NCBI GenBank assembly: GCA_902500995.1
Contig: CABVSR010000005.1
Span: 62,001-126,000, forward strand
DNA length: 64,000 nucleotides
Direction of reading: 5' to 3'
Origin: an uncultured Nitrospira sp.
GTDB taxonomy: Bacteria > Nitrospirota > Nitrospiria > Nitrospirales > Nitrospiraceae
The translations under genes and the position numbers were made by a program. The notes under the pieces are model-generated. The model was not told the origin of the DNA and did no database searches. It worked only from the letters and a program-made list of their open reading frames with translations. Below are positions 43,945-54,200 of the stretch, piece by piece (the first letter of the stretch is position 1; each line of letters opens with the position of its first letter).

Positions 43945-43994
43945 CGGCAGAGGGTCCTTCGTGCTGCCTTGATTCGGTGTGATCGCACCGCGAG

Positions 43995-44033
43995 GCCGGA
44001 GATCCCCACGCCATCTTCCAAGAGATCTCCGGC
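43995..44033. terminator. Candidate bidirectional hairpin between convergent genes
   Basis: A perfect 10-bp inverted repeat (GCCGGAGATC and GATCTCCGGC) with a 19-nt spacer lies between the convergent PAP2 and peroxidase genes. There is no T-run after either arm, so it is at best a weak intrinsic terminator. Confidence 0.35.
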
Positions 44034-44050
44034 ACAGCCGAGCGTAGCCG

Positions 44051-45127
44051 TTACTTCGGCAATTTGGGCACCGTCACCTTGAGCGGCGCGCCCGTGAGGG
44101 CCTTGAGGAATTCCACGAGGTCCGTTTTTTCTTCCGGCGTCAGTCCCAATGGTTTCATGAGCGGGCTGAGATTTGGATTACTGCCACCTCCCTGGTCGAA
44201 AAAATCGACGACTTCTTCCAAGGTCTTGAACGCGCCGTCGTGCATATAGGGCGCGGTCTCGATGATGCTCCGCAATGTCGGGGTTTTGAACGCGCCCTTG
44301 TCCTTCGCGGCTCTGCTCACGAGGAACCGTCCCAGATCTTCTTTCAACGGTCCCACTTGCGGCACCCCGAGATTGTGGAATTTATTGTCGGTGAAGTTCG
44401 GTCCGTTGTGGCACAGGATGCAACGGGCCTTGCCTTTGAAGAGGTCCAATCCACGCACCGCGGCCTCGTTCATGGCGCCGGCTTCCCCCATGACATGTTT
44501 GTCGAAGGCGCTGTTCTGGGAGACGATCGTGCGTTCGAAGGCTGCGATCGCTTCCGCGATGTGTTGCAGGCTGGCCCCGCCTCCAAAGATCAACTGAAAT
44601 TGTTTTTGATAGGCGGCAATCTTGGCGATTTTTGGGACGACGGTGTCATGCTTCTCGGCCATTTCGACGGGATTGTGAATGGGACCGATGGCCTGTTCTT
44701 CCAGCGAGCCCGCGCGGCCGTCCCAAAATTGCAGCGGGATAAAGCCGGTGTTGTATACCGTCGGGGCTTGTCTGCCGCCCGCTGTGCCGAAGGCTCCGAT
44801 GGACACCTGCCGGGCATCGGCGAAGCCGGTGCCGGGATTGTGGCAAAAGGCACAGGAGACCGAGTTGTTTTTAGAGAGCCGCGTGTCGAAATAGAGCTGC
44901 TTCCCCAATTCGACTTTTTGCAGGTAGCCCAAGTTCGTCGGTGGAGTCGGCACCTGCGTCGGCATCGGGCCGATGTCCGGAACGGTGATCCCGTCGATCG
45001 TCACCGTTCCATGGGGGGCATAGCCGGCCGGTGATGCGGTCGTCACCGAAGGTCCCAGCAACAGGTGGCTCAACAGGAGCGCTGATACGACCAGAGCTGA
45101 ACCAATCGAAGATCGCGTAGCATTCAT
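44051..45127 (-). CDS. Di-haem cytochrome c peroxidase (CcpA/MauG family)
   Basis: The 358-residue periplasmic protein has a signal peptide (about 1-31) and two haem c sites, CAFCH (92-96) and CILCH (236-240). It also has the family segments LGKQLYFDTRLSKNNSVSC, TVYNTGFIPLQFWDGRAGSL and KTPTLRSIIETAPYMHDGAF. Bacterial di-haem peroxidases reduce hydrogen peroxide using electrons from small c-type cytochromes. MauG relatives oxidise other substrates, so the substrate is not certain. ATG 45127 has GGAGGG 6 bases upstream. It lies 42 bp from the CobW-like gene on the same strand. Confidence 0.92.
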   Translation of the reverse strand: MNATRSSIGSALVVSALLLSHLLLGPSVTTASPAGYAPHGTVTIDGITVPDIGPMPTQVPTPPTNLGYLQKVELGKQLYFDTRLSKNNSVSCAFCHNPGTGFADARQVSIGAFGTAGGRQAPTVYNTGFIPLQFWDGRAGSLEEQAIGPIHNPVEMAEKHDTVVPKIAKIAAYQKQFQLIFGGGASLQHIAEAIAAFERTIVSQNSAFDKHVMGEAGAMNEAAVRGLDLFKGKARCILCHNGPNFTDNKFHNLGVPQVGPLKEDLGRFLVSRAAKDKGAFKTPTLRSIIETAPYMHDGAFKTLEEVVDFFDQGGGSNPNLSPLMKPLGLTPEEKTDLVEFLKALTGAPLKVTVPKLPK

Positions 45128-45169
45128 AGTGTCCCTCCAAGGTTGACGGCACAATATCAGGCTCAGGTC

Positions 45170-46147
45170 TCAACGGCGAGGCTGATCGTCTGCTACCAGG
45201 CAATCGAGCAGATCCGCACGGCAACGTTCCTGATCGTAGCCTCGCCCAATCAACACCAGAACATGGTCCGGCTCATCGAGCAACATCACCGGGGCGATGG
45301 TGCTGGTGCGGGGTGGAAAAAACTGAAACTCCTGCAGCTCCGGTTCCCCGGCAAACCGAAAAAACCCCTTCGCGCGCTCCATCCCCTCCGGTAAAGACTT
45401 CGTCCATTTGATGAACTTTGAGCGATCGAGCGGTTTCGGTAACCGCACGGTCGTTACCATGGGGTGATGCGGCGCGCGGGCCTCATGGCCCTTGGCTCGC
45501 GTCGGATGTGTCCCGAATTCCACATTGGTCGGAAGCGATCTGGTCGCCGGCGCCGCGAGCAGGGCAGCCACGTCGAGCCGCGCATGATTGGTCTCCCACA
45601 GCCGTCCGTGAGGATTCAGGCGCGTGATCGTCTCGCGAAACTGTTCCCAATGGCCGGGGATGTAGAGATCGCGTTTGTTGAGGATGAGATCATCCGCATA
45701 TCGAATGGCGTTGCGGGTGACGAGTTCCGCCATGCCCGTATCGGGTAGTGGCACGGGATGCAGCATGGCAAAAATCCGTTCGAGCTTCGCCATGCGCGAA
45801 ACATAGGCATCAGTCACCGCATCGACCACTTCCGCCGGGTCGGCCATCCCCGAGCATTCCAGCACGATCACGGTGGATTCATAGTCCTGCACCAGTTGGG
45901 CGATGCTCCAAGCCAGGTCGTCTTTCGTATCGCAGCAGATGCAGCCACCGGCAAGGTTCAAGACTTGTTCGGCGATGGTGCCTGCTCGCGGACCGTCGAT
46001 GCTGACCTCGCCTGCTTCGTTCATCAGCACGCCGACCTTGTGCCCTTGGCTGTTCCAGTATTCCAGCAGACGCATGAGCAGTGTGGTCTTGCCGGCGCCG
46101 AGCGACCCGCAGAGCATGTAGAAGGGGATAGGGAGAGTCTGTGTCAT
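45170..46147 (-). CDS. CobW/COG0523 G3E GTPase (metallochaperone-like)
   Basis: The 325-residue protein has a P-loop (CGSLGAGKTTLL, about 14-21) and the metal-binding GCICCDTKDDL motif typical of COG0523. Also present are VLECSGMADP, the guanine-specificity LNKRDLY and a C-terminal CobW_C-like region ending with GRGYDQERCRADLLD. Members insert metals such as zinc or cobalt into client proteins. There is no nearby client, but a CDF metal exporter lies about 60 bp beyond its N-terminal end and may share the metal. ATG 46147 is preferred to 46156; neither has a strong ribosome site. Confidence 0.88.
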   Translation of the reverse strand: MTQTLPIPFYMLCGSLGAGKTTLLMRLLEYWNSQGHKVGVLMNEAGEVSIDGPRAGTIAEQVLNLAGGCICCDTKDDLAWSIAQLVQDYESTVIVLECSGMADPAEVVDAVTDAYVSRMAKLERIFAMLHPVPLPDTGMAELVTRNAIRYADDLILNKRDLYIPGHWEQFRETITRLNPHGRLWETNHARLDVAALLAAPATRSLPTNVEFGTHPTRAKGHEARAPHHPMVTTVRLPKPLDRSKFIKWTKSLPEGMERAKGFFRFAGEPELQEFQFFPPRTSTIAPVMLLDEPDHVLVLIGRGYDQERCRADLLDCLVADDQPRR

Positions 46148-46273
46148 GCGGCCCATTGTAGCTGTTGAAGTCAGGTGTCGGCTAGGTGGCGGACAGATGA
46201 TAGAGGAGGTTTCCCGGCGGATGGTCAAATAGTCCGCCCAGCGCGGCCGAACCGTGAGCGGGGAGGCAAAGTG

Positions 46274-47215
46274 CTAATGGTGACTGTGGAGAAATTCGTG
46301 ATGGGAATGCTGGTCGTGGAGTTTGGAAAGGTCGCAGTGGACGGCTTCGGGATGGCAGCATTCGGTTTCGAGTTGAATGGTGAGGTGCTTGATCTTGAAT
46401 TCGCTGGTCACACGATTGCGAATGGCTTGGAGCAAGTCGGTCGTCAATGCCTGGTCACCACCGTCCACTTGCACATGCGTGGTCATCATGATGAGTCGCG
46501 GTTCGACGGCCCAGATGTGGAGGTCGTGCACGTTCTTCACGCCGGGGATGGATTCGATGGTAGCGGCTACCAGGGCAGGGCTTACGCCGGGCGGGGTGGA
46601 CTCCAGCAGGACCTCAAGTGATTCTTTAAAGAGCGGCCAGGCGCCGCGCACGATCGCGACGACGACGAAAAGACTCACGAGCGGATCGAGCATCGACCAG
46701 CCGGTGAACATGATGATCCCGCCGCTCACAACGACGCCGAGTGACACCCAGGCATCGCTCAGCATGTGCCAGAAGGCGCTGCGGATATTCAGGTCATCCT
46801 TCGCGCCATGTTGCAGCAACAGCGCGATGGAGAGATTCGCCGCGAAGCTGATCAACGCGATCAGCATGACCCACCCGCCCGGGACCGGGACAGGGGCCAT
46901 CAGGCGTTCGATGCTCACGAGCGTGATCCCGCCGGCGGTGAGCAGCAGGATGAACGAATTAAGGAACGCCGCGACGATGCCTGCCCGGTGGTAGCCGAAG
47001 GTGCGGCTATCGGTGGCCGGTCTGGCCGTCAGCACATGCGCGTAGAGAGCGAGGAACAGGGAGCCTTGATCGACGAGGTTGTGTCCCGCGTCTCCGATCA
47101 AGCCGATACTGTTGGTGAGAAAGCCTCCGGCAAATTCCGCGACCACGATGACGGCATTAACCGCCAGCGCGATCCTGAGTTGGGAGCGCAGTTCATGGTA
47201 GGTGTGGGGAACCAT
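46274..47215 (-). CDS. Cation diffusion facilitator (CDF) metal exporter
   Basis: The 313-residue protein has six membrane helices. The metal site is visible in GLIGDAGHNLVDQGSL (TM2) and in AFWHMLSDAWVSLGVV (TM5, HxxxD). A cytoplasmic domain of about 90 residues follows (PGVKNVHDLHIWAVEPRLIM). The C-terminus is His-rich (HDQHSHHEFLHSHH), as in ZitB/CzcD-like zinc exporters. It should exchange zinc or cobalt for protons. ATG 47215 was chosen because the upstream open frame (about 86 codons) overlaps ftsH and lacks membrane-protein character. Confidence 0.92.
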   Translation of the reverse strand: MVPHTYHELRSQLRIALAVNAVIVVAEFAGGFLTNSIGLIGDAGHNLVDQGSLFLALYAHVLTARPATDSRTFGYHRAGIVAAFLNSFILLLTAGGITLVSIERLMAPVPVPGGWVMLIALISFAANLSIALLLQHGAKDDLNIRSAFWHMLSDAWVSLGVVVSGGIIMFTGWSMLDPLVSLFVVVAIVRGAWPLFKESLEVLLESTPPGVSPALVAATIESIPGVKNVHDLHIWAVEPRLIMMTTHVQVDGGDQALTTDLLQAIRNRVTSEFKIKHLTIQLETECCHPEAVHCDLSKLHDQHSHHEFLHSHH

Positions 47216-47342
47216 CGGCTTCAGTGTCTCACGAGAGGCAGGGGAGGGCAAGCCGTTGTACGGTCTTCCAGGAGCGGCTGAGGATCGGCAGGGATCGGGC
47301 GCGTCAAACGCAGAAGAGCGAAGCGAGGCGCAAGCGGTGTTG

Positions 47343-49127
47343 TCACAGCGCCGTGGCGAGGGTTTTGAGTTCCTCGCCGGTGATCGTTTCTTTTTCGAGC
47401 AGTACCTGGGCCGCATGCCGCAGCGTGGCTTCCTGGGCCTTGATGAGGTCCCGCGCCCGTTCATACTGCTCATCGATCAACAGCCGGACTTCGCAATCGA
47501 TTTCCCTGGAGGTCTGTTCGCTATAGTCCCCAGGCGTGTGGGTGGGAGTGGTTTGGAGAAAGATCGACTGCCGGTCCCGCTCCAGGCTGACCTGCCCCAG
47601 CTTTTCACTCATCCCGTAAGCCTTGACCATACTCTTGGCGATGTCGGTGGCTTTCCGTAAATCGTCCTGCGCGCCGGTGGACACCTCGCCATAGATGACT
47701 TCTTCGGCCGCGCGCCCGCCCAGCAGGATGGCGATGCGGTTCTTCAACTCGGACATGGTCATGAGGAATCGGTCTTCGGTCGGCAACTGCATGGTGTACC
47801 CGAGCGCGGCAATACCTCGAGGAATAATTGAGATTTTGTGCACCGCATCGCCGCCCGGGATGGAAAGCGCCATCAGCGCATGGCCGACCTCGTGGTGAGC
47901 CACGCGGGCCCGTTCCATTTTATTCAACACCCGGTTCTTCTTTTCCAGCCCGCCTATGACGCGCTCCACCGCTTCCTGCAATTCAGCGAGGCTGACCGTT
48001 TCCTTGCCGCGCCGCACGGCCAGCAAGGCCGCTTCGTTGAGGAGATTCGCCAGGTCGGCGCCCACAAAGCCGGGCGTCATGGCGGCGATGGTTTCGAGAT
48101 CTGCCTGATTGGCGAGGGTGATGCTTCGCGCGTGCACTTTGAGAATGGCCAGGCGACCGATCTTGTCGGGGCGGTCTACCAGCACCTGACGATCGAAGCG
48201 GCCGGCTCTGAGCAGCGCGGGATCGAGAATCTCCGGGCGGTTGGTGGCAGCCACGAGAATGACGCCGACCCGGGAGTCGAATCCGTCCATCTCGACGAGC
48301 AGTTGGTTCAGGGTCTGTTCCCGTTCCTCGTGGGCCATCGGGCCGACCCCGCGCGCTTTGCCGAGCGCGTCGAGCTCGTCGAGGAAGATGATGCAGGGCG
48401 CCTTGCTCTTGGCCTGCTCGAACAGGTCGCGGACGCGGGCCGCCCCGACGCCGACGAACATTTCCACAAACTCCGACCCGCTGATCGAAAAAAACGGCAC
48501 ACCGGCTTCCCCGGCGACTGCTTTCGCCAGCAGCGTTTTGCCGGTGCCGGGAGGGCCGACGAGCAGGATGCCCTTGGGAATTTTGCCGCCGAGACGTCGA
48601 AACTTTTCCGGCGTCTTCAGGAATTCGATGATCTCTTCCAGTTCCTGCTTCGCTTCGTCGACGCCCGCCACATCGGCGAAGGTGACCTTCACTTCTTTCT
48701 CCACATAAATTTTGGCCTTGCTCTGCCCGACCGTCATGAATCCCTGGCTCTGGCCCATGCGGCGGAGCAAGAACCACCAGACGCCGAAGAACAGCACGAT
48801 CGGCAGGATCCACGACAACACATCGCGGAACAGGGTGCTCTCGATCATGCCCGTGACCTTGACCTGGTGTTGTTCGAGGCTGCGCAGCAGCTCGGGGTCG
48901 TCGATGCGGATGGTATGGAAGATCTTATCTTCCTTCATCTTGCCGTGAATGATCTGCGGCGAGACGGTCACCTCGGTGACTTTGTTTGCCTCCACGGCGG
49001 ATTTGAATTCGCTGTACGGGATTTCGGTGGGGTTAAACAGGGACGGGAGAAAGGTCTGGATCAGGATCAGCACCCAGAGGGCGATGAACATGTACCAGAT
49101 GGAGAATTGTCGTTGTTTCGGATCCAT
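47343..49127 (-). CDS. ftsH: ATP-dependent zinc metalloprotease FtsH
   Basis: The 594-residue membrane AAA+ protease has two N-terminal helices (about 10-30 and 100-122) around a small periplasmic domain. Next come Walker [21 protein letters not shown] (about 190), Walker [14 protein letters not shown] and the second region of homology [20 protein letters not shown]. The zinc site HHEVGHALM lies near 411. It degrades misfolded membrane and regulatory proteins such as LpxC. It is somewhat shorter at the C-terminus than E. coli FtsH (594 against 644 residues), lacking the long tail, which is common. No strong ribosome site precedes the ATG. Confidence 0.96.
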   Translation of the reverse strand: MDPKQRQFSIWYMFIALWVLILIQTFLPSLFNPTEIPYSEFKSAVEANKVTEVTVSPQIIHGKMKEDKIFHTIRIDDPELLRSLEQHQVKVTGMIESTLFRDVLSWILPIVLFFGVWWFLLRRMGQSQGFMTVGQSKAKIYVEKEVKVTFADVAGVDEAKQELEEIIEFLKTPEKFRRLGGKIPKGILLVGPPGTGKTLLAKAVAGEAGVPFFSISGSEFVEMFVGVGAARVRDLFEQAKSKAPCIIFLDELDALGKARGVGPMAHEEREQTLNQLLVEMDGFDSRVGVILVAATNRPEILDPALLRAGRFDRQVLVDRPDKIGRLAILKVHARSITLANQADLETIAAMTPGFVGADLANLLNEAALLAVRRGKETVSLAELQEAVERVIGGLEKKNRVLNKMERARVAHHEVGHALMALSIPGGDAVHKISIIPRGIAALGYTMQLPTEDRFLMTMSELKNRIAILLGGRAAEEVIYGEVSTGAQDDLRKATDIAKSMVKAYGMSEKLGQVSLERDRQSIFLQTTPTHTPGDYSEQTSREIDCEVRLLIDEQYERARDLIKAQEATLRHAAQVLLEKETITGEELKTLATAL

Positions 49128-49241
49128 CGTGAGGAATGCGATCGAGTGCTTGGGAGCGCCGACGGTGCATGATTGATGGGGTAACCGTTCCCGTGCTCCC
49201 CTCGTCAGCACACCATGAAACGGCCGATTCAGTCAATGGGG

Positions 49242-50108
49242 TCAATTTTTCTTGGGTCGCAAACGTTCGGAGAGCACCGGATATTGCGCCGAGGCCAGGC
49301 CGAAGTTGCCGGTTGCGACATCGGCTGCGACCACCCGTAGGGTGATGCCGTCGGGGGCGTCTTTGGAGAGGGGCACGAAAAACGGGGCTTCAAACCGGCT
49401 CTTTTCTCCTGAATAAAACATCTGCAACCGCTCGACGATGCGATCCCCGATCACCAATTCGGCATAGATGTGAATTTTCCGTGAATCCCAGTCGCTGTGT
49501 GGTCTGACCAGGGCGCCGGAGAGGGTGCGCACCGAGGCCCGGAGCATCACGTCCTCCTTGGCGATCAAGGGCTCGCCTGGTTTGGGATGTTCGACTTGCA
49601 CCAGGTAGCCGTACAGAGGCAGCACGATGCCGTCATTGGTCAGGTCGTGACCGGGGATCAACAGCACGGTGGTGCTCGCGCGCTGCAAGGCGTGGGGATA
49701 AGCCAGTGGTCCCTCGGCCGTGATTTCCACCAGGGTGGGGCGGGTCAATTCGAGTGTGGCGCGGAACGCGGCGGCCGGGCGGCTGCTGTACACCGGCTCA
49801 TCCATCAGATGGGGCGTGCGCATGATCTGGGTCTGGTCGCCCGACTCGCCTTGCTGAAGTCCCGAGACCAGCAACTGTCCGGTCGCCACATCCGTCATGG
49901 TGACGCGGGCGCCGCCGACCTCATGCCCCAGGACCAGCGAGCGGTGCGCGACGACGCGCACGAGCACGGTGGTGGGCAGCGGATCGTTGTAATGGGCTTT
50001 GCTCTCGAGCTCGGATTCCGAAGGCTCCGGCGTAAACGCGGCGCTTATGCTGGTCAGCAGCACGAGCAGGACGGTGCCGATCAGACGGATGAGGGGAAGG
50101 CGAATCAT
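49242..50108 (-). CDS. Exported hypothetical protein coupled to metG
   Basis: The 288-residue protein starts with a signal peptide (about 1-24, ending SISAA). It is predicted to be all-beta, with strands such as TTVLVRVVAHRSLVLGHEVG and KIHIYAELVIGDRIVERLQM that resemble repeated immunoglobulin-like folds. I cannot name a family. Its ATG overlaps the metG stop as ATGA, so it is translated from the metG message. That pairing is a matter of genome layout and does not imply a link to translation. Confidence 0.7.
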   Translation of the reverse strand: MIRLPLIRLIGTVLLVLLTSISAAFTPEPSESELESKAHYNDPLPTTVLVRVVAHRSLVLGHEVGGARVTMTDVATGQLLVSGLQQGESGDQTQIMRTPHLMDEPVYSSRPAAAFRATLELTRPTLVEITAEGPLAYPHALQRASTTVLLIPGHDLTNDGIVLPLYGYLVQVEHPKPGEPLIAKEDVMLRASVRTLSGALVRPHSDWDSRKIHIYAELVIGDRIVERLQMFYSGEKSRFEAPFFVPLSKDAPDGITLRVVAADVATGNFGLASAQYPVLSERLRPKKN

Positions 50109-52123
50109 TTCACTTTGGTGCCGGGCTCCACGTCTTCGACAAAGGTGGCGAGCCCTCGCACTTCACTGTCGCCCGCGGCGAGGACCATGCCCTGGGATTC
50201 GATGCCCATGAGTTTCGCCGGTTTGAGGTTCGCGACGATGACGATGGTTTTGCCGATCAGCGCGTCCGGCTCGTATTTCTTGCCGATGCCCGCGACGATC
50301 TGCCGTTGTTCGGCCCCGAGGCTGACTTGAAGCTTGAGCAACTTCTCGGATTTGGGCATGCGTTCCGCTGCCAGCACCTTGGCGGCCTTGAGCTGAATCT
50401 TCATGAACTCGTCGATGGTGATCTGGGCCGGCTGCGAGGTGACCGGGGCGGCAGCCGCTACGGCAGCGGGAGCAGGGGATTGTGGCGCAGCGGGGGCTGC
50501 GGTCGGGGCGGCGGCAACCGGTTGCGGGGATGCTGGTGTATCACTCACGGGTTTGGCTCCTTGTGGTTTGGATTCGATACGGGGAAACAGGGCTGCGCCT
50601 TTTTGAATGGTGCGGCCGGCCAACGGCGCATCCCAACGGCCTGCGTCCGCCGCCAGCGGTCGCGAAAAGTCGATCGACAATCCCAGTTGCCGGAGCATCT
50701 CCGCGGCGGCACTCGGCATGAATGGATAGAGCATGAGCGCCAACAGCCGGAGCGCGCGAGCGGAAATGTTCAGCACCGTGTGCAATTGCGTCTGTGCCTC
50801 GGGCTGCTTCGCCAATTTCCATGGCGCGCTCTTGTCGATATATTCATCGCAGTAGCCGTTGAGTTCCTCGATCATCAACAGGACGTCCCGGAACTGCAGC
50901 GCGTTGAAGCCTGCTTCAATGCTGCCGGGCAGGTGTTGGGCCAGCGCCTCGATCCGTTGTTCCAGTTCCGGCAGCACAGCCGGACCCCGTTCGGGAATCA
51001 CACCGGCGCAAGACCGTTCAATCATGGTGAGTGTGCGGCTGAGGAGATTCCCGATTCCGTTGGCAAGTTTGGCATTGACGGTCGTGATCAAGGCGCTGTG
51101 CGAGAAATCCCCATCCTGCCCGAACGGCACTTCGCGGAGCAGGAAGTAGCGGAAGGCATCGGTGCCGAATTGATCGACCATCTTGTTGGGATCCACGACA
51201 TTGCCCCGGCTCTTCGACATCTTCTCGCCGTCCACCGTCCACCAGCCGTGGGCGAAGATCGTCTTCGGGAGCGGCTGTTCGAGCGCCATCAACATGGTGG
51301 ACCAGTAGACGGCGTGGGTAGTGAGAATATCCTTCCCGACCAGGTGGACGTCGGCGGGCCAGTACCGTAATCCGGCCGGTCGGCCCTGGGGTAGGTATTC
51401 GAGCGCCGAGATGTAATTGACCAGCGCATCGAACCAGACATACGTGACATAGTTCTGGTCGAAGGGGAGTTCGATTCCCCAAGACAGTCGCGATGTGGGT
51501 CGTGAGATCGACAGATCGCCAAGCTTCTGCGTTTGCAAAAATCCCAGGACCTCGTTGCGGCGCGACTCCGGTCGGATGAAGTCCGGATGATCCAGGATGT
51601 GCCGCTGCAACCGTTCCTGATATTGGCCCATCTTGAAAAAGTAATTGTGTTCGCTCAGTTGTTCGATGGGCCGTTTACAGTCGGGGCAGAGGCCGCCGAC
51701 CACATCCTTCTCCGTCCAGAACCGCTCGTCATACGTGCAGTACCATCCCGTATATTCTGCCTTGTAAATCAACTGTTTATCGTAGAGCTGTTGAAGATAT
51801 CGTTGAACCACGGCCTGGTGGGGTTTGTTGGTCGTGCGGATGAAGGCGCTGTGGGAAATGTTCAACCGTTGCCAGAGGTCTGTGAACTGCGGCGCGAGGC
51901 GGTCGCAATGGGCTTGCGGATCGACGCCGGCCTTGGCTGCGGCCTGCTGGACTTTTTGTCCGTGCTCATCGAGACCGGTTAGAAAAAACACGTCGCGCCC
52001 ACGCAATCGCCAGTAGCGGGCCAGGACATCGGCGGCGACCGTCGTGTAGGCATGGCCGATGTGCGGCACGTCGTTGACGTAATAAATGGGTGTCGTGATG
52101 TAGAAGGGGTCGTGAGTGTTCAT
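50105..52123 (-). CDS. metG: Methionyl-tRNA synthetase
   Basis: The 672-residue class I synthetase has the HIGH motif (VNDVPHIGHAYT), the zinc-knuckle region with GLCPDCKRPIEQ, and the KMSKS loop (DGEKMSKSRGNVVDP). After the anticodon-binding domain an Ala/Pro-rich linker (about 540-570) leads to a C-terminal EMAP-like tRNA-binding domain of about 105 residues (IQLKAAKVLAAERMPKSEKL, MGIESQGMVLAAG). It charges tRNA-Met. ATG 52123 was chosen from the conserved ITTPIYYVND start. Structured repeat copy B lies in its 5' leader. Confidence 0.96.
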   Translation of the reverse strand: MNTHDPFYITTPIYYVNDVPHIGHAYTTVAADVLARYWRLRGRDVFFLTGLDEHGQKVQQAAAKAGVDPQAHCDRLAPQFTDLWQRLNISHSAFIRTTNKPHQAVVQRYLQQLYDKQLIYKAEYTGWYCTYDERFWTEKDVVGGLCPDCKRPIEQLSEHNYFFKMGQYQERLQRHILDHPDFIRPESRRNEVLGFLQTQKLGDLSISRPTSRLSWGIELPFDQNYVTYVWFDALVNYISALEYLPQGRPAGLRYWPADVHLVGKDILTTHAVYWSTMLMALEQPLPKTIFAHGWWTVDGEKMSKSRGNVVDPNKMVDQFGTDAFRYFLLREVPFGQDGDFSHSALITTVNAKLANGIGNLLSRTLTMIERSCAGVIPERGPAVLPELEQRIEALAQHLPGSIEAGFNALQFRDVLLMIEELNGYCDEYIDKSAPWKLAKQPEAQTQLHTVLNISARALRLLALMLYPFMPSAAAEMLRQLGLSIDFSRPLAADAGRWDAPLAGRTIQKGAALFPRIESKPQGAKPVSDTPASPQPVAAAPTAAPAAPQSPAPAAVAAAAPVTSQPAQITIDEFMKIQLKAAKVLAAERMPKSEKLLKLQVSLGAEQRQIVAGIGKKYEPDALIGKTIVIVANLKPAKLMGIESQGMVLAAGDSEVRGLATFVEDVEPGTKVK

Positions 52124-52167
52124 GAGTTGTCGGGTGAAGATAACAAGATGCCGAGGCGCAAAGCTAG

Positions 52168-52292
52168 CTGGCTGTTGAGAAAGGCCGCCAGCGGCCTTCT
52201 CAGTTGCGCGCCTCCCTGCGACGTACCGCAAGGGTACGTCTCAGTTGTCGTGCTCCCTGCGGCCTTGCTGGACCGCCTTTCTGAACAGCCAG
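52168..52292. repeat. Structured intergenic repeat, copy B
   Basis: This is the second copy of the ~120-bp palindromic element. Outer arms 52168-52185 and 52275-52292 pair with one mismatch but have a different sequence from copy A. The central CGTACC-loop-GGTACG hairpin and the CTCCCTGCG blocks are preserved. It lies between holB and metG, both on the minus strand, and would form part of the metG 5' leader if they are co-transcribed. Confidence 0.8.
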
Positions 52293-52325
52293 TTCGGTAA
52301 GGATTCAAATGGATACGCGACAAAG

Positions 52326-53357
52326 TTATCGTGAGCGGTCGGCGGTACCTGGCGGAGTCAGGAGTTGCCGGACTCTGAGGAGGATGGTTTCGAGCGCGAT
52401 CTGCACGTTCAGGTTCCGGTTCGCCTGACGTTCCATCGTTTCGAGGTCGCCGATCAGATCCAGGAGGTCGTCGATGCTGATGTGTGCCGCCAGCGCCTGC
52501 ATTCCGGCCCGTTGATCCAGGTTGAGGATATGGTCGGAGCCGCTCCCGACGGCAATGAGTAGGAGGTCGCGCAGCCATCGAAGCAGCCAGTCGAACGCTT
52601 CCGCCGCACGGTCGCCTTTGGCCAGCGCTTCCGCCGCGGCCAAGACGGTGGAGAAGGACTGAAGCCCTTTGGCCGAGAAAATGGCGGCGAACTCTTTCTG
52701 GTTGGTACGCGCCTGTTCGAGGTCACATTCCAACGCCCGGCCCAGTTGCCCGTCGCTGAGCATGGCGAGAAATCGCGCATCGGCGGGAGGCATCTCGCGC
52801 TTCAAAATCACCGCGGCTTCCACCTGCGTTTGTGCCGGCGCGGTAAGTCGCAGTGCCTGGCAGCGCGAGCGAATGGTGGCCGGCAGGGCATAGGGGCGGC
52901 TCGACACCAAGATGAACAGGCTGTGGTCGGGGGGCTCTTCGAGTGTTTTGAGCAGGGCGTTGGCCGCGCCGATGGTCATGCGATCCGCGTCGTCGATCAG
53001 GCAGATTTTGCGATTGCCGATCAGCGGCCGGTAGATCATCTGATGTTCGATGTCTCGAATGGATTCGATTTTGATCTGGGGATTGGCCATCTCCTGATCC
53101 GGTTCGATCACCAGAAAGTCCGGATGGGTGCGCGCATCTACCTGCTGGCAGGCCCGGCAGGTGCCGCAGGCGTCCGGTTGCCGGCCGTCTGACACCGTCT
53201 CGCAGAGCAGTGTCTGCGCCAACCGCAGGGCGAGGAGACGTTTGCCGATGCGATCGTCGCCGTGGAAGAGATACGCATGGGCCAATCGATTCTGCAGGAT
53301 CGCCGATCGCAGCAGGGTCTTGGCATGGTCGTGGCCGATGATGTCAGCGAAGGGCAT
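52326..53357 (-). CDS. holB: DNA polymerase III subunit delta'
   Basis: The 343-residue clamp-loader subunit starts MPFADIIGHDHAKTLL. It has a zinc module with four Cys in the LLCETVSDGRQPDACGTCRA and CQQ region. The P-loop is degenerate (HGDDRIGKRL), as expected for delta', which does not bind ATP. KICLIDDADRMTIGAANALL followed by KTLEEPPD, and the SRC motif in IRSRCQALRL, are clear. It pairs with delta and tau/gamma to load the sliding clamp. The tmk gene upstream overlaps it by 14 bp, the usual bacterial tmk-holB arrangement. Confidence 0.95.
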   Translation of the reverse strand: MPFADIIGHDHAKTLLRSAILQNRLAHAYLFHGDDRIGKRLLALRLAQTLLCETVSDGRQPDACGTCRACQQVDARTHPDFLVIEPDQEMANPQIKIESIRDIEHQMIYRPLIGNRKICLIDDADRMTIGAANALLKTLEEPPDHSLFILVSSRPYALPATIRSRCQALRLTAPAQTQVEAAVILKREMPPADARFLAMLSDGQLGRALECDLEQARTNQKEFAAIFSAKGLQSFSTVLAAAEALAKGDRAAEAFDWLLRWLRDLLLIAVGSGSDHILNLDQRAGMQALAAHISIDDLLDLIGDLETMERQANRNLNVQIALETILLRVRQLLTPPGTADRSR

Positions 53358-54066
53358 GGCCTGCCTCCGTCGCGCCAGAAGGCGTAGCGCGCCCTATCGC
53401 CGCCTGGCGACCGGCGCGATGCAGTCGCTTCAGCATCGGAGTGACTATCCGGGAGACTGCGCGCGCGACGGTCTCTTTGGATGCACGCGCGGCAATGACT
53501 TTCATCCGCGCGGGATGACGTTTGGCCAGGTCGAGAAAACCGGCGCGAACTTTTTGGTGAAACCGAAGCGATTCACGGTCGAGCCGATTCGTTTCGGCTG
53601 CGGATCGCCGACGCGCCAGTCCGGTCGCCACAGGAAGATCGAATAGCAGCGTCAGGTCCGGCGTTACGTCGTGAGTCGCAAGCCGGTTGAGCCGTTCCAG
53701 CAGGGGCACATTGATCCCGCGGGCGTACCCTTGATACGCCAACGTCGAATCGCTGAAGCGGTCGCAGAGCACGATGGCGCCGCGGGCAAGCGCCGGCTCG
53801 ATCACCTGGGCCACATGCTGGCGCCGGGCAGCAAACACGAGAAACGCTTCGGTCTCGGCCGTCACCGTTTCATCGGCGCGATCGAGCAGGACCGATCGGA
53901 TCTTTTCCGCGAGCGGGGTTCCGCCCGGCTCCCGTGTTTCGACGGTGACGTGCCCCAGGCTTCGCAGATATTCTCCGAGGAGCTTCGCCTGGGTAGATTT
54001 TCCACAGCCCTCGATGCCCTCCAGGGTGATGAACAGACCTCGTGACGGCTGCCGGCGTGGTGTCAT
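53344..54066 (-). CDS. tmk: Thymidylate kinase
   Basis: The 240-residue kinase phosphorylates dTMP to dTDP. It has the P-loop LEGIEGCGKSTQ (about 15-26) and the DR[YFS] motif in IVLCDRFSDSTLAYQG. The LID region includes ARRRSAAETNRLDRE. The C-terminal 25 residues (RLHRAGRQAAIGRATP and on) are basic and extend past the usual family end at about 210. ATG 54066 was chosen because the core begins RGLFITLEG; the 50-codon upstream extension overlaps the divergent promoter region. Confidence 0.94.
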   Translation of the reverse strand: MTPRRQPSRGLFITLEGIEGCGKSTQAKLLGEYLRSLGHVTVETREPGGTPLAEKIRSVLLDRADETVTAETEAFLVFAARRQHVAQVIEPALARGAIVLCDRFSDSTLAYQGYARGINVPLLERLNRLATHDVTPDLTLLFDLPVATGLARRRSAAETNRLDRESLRFHQKVRAGFLDLAKRHPARMKVIAARASKETVARAVSRIVTPMLKRLHRAGRQAAIGRATPSGATEAGHALR

Positions 54067-54200
54067 GGTTTGGATCGAAAAAGTTCGGGGAAAAAGAGGG
54101 CGGATCCTATTCCAAGTGATTGAAAATAGCAAGAAAAGGCTTGCGACGACCGGCAAAAGACCAGTATCATGACGCTCTACCCGGGACCCCTCAGCCGCGC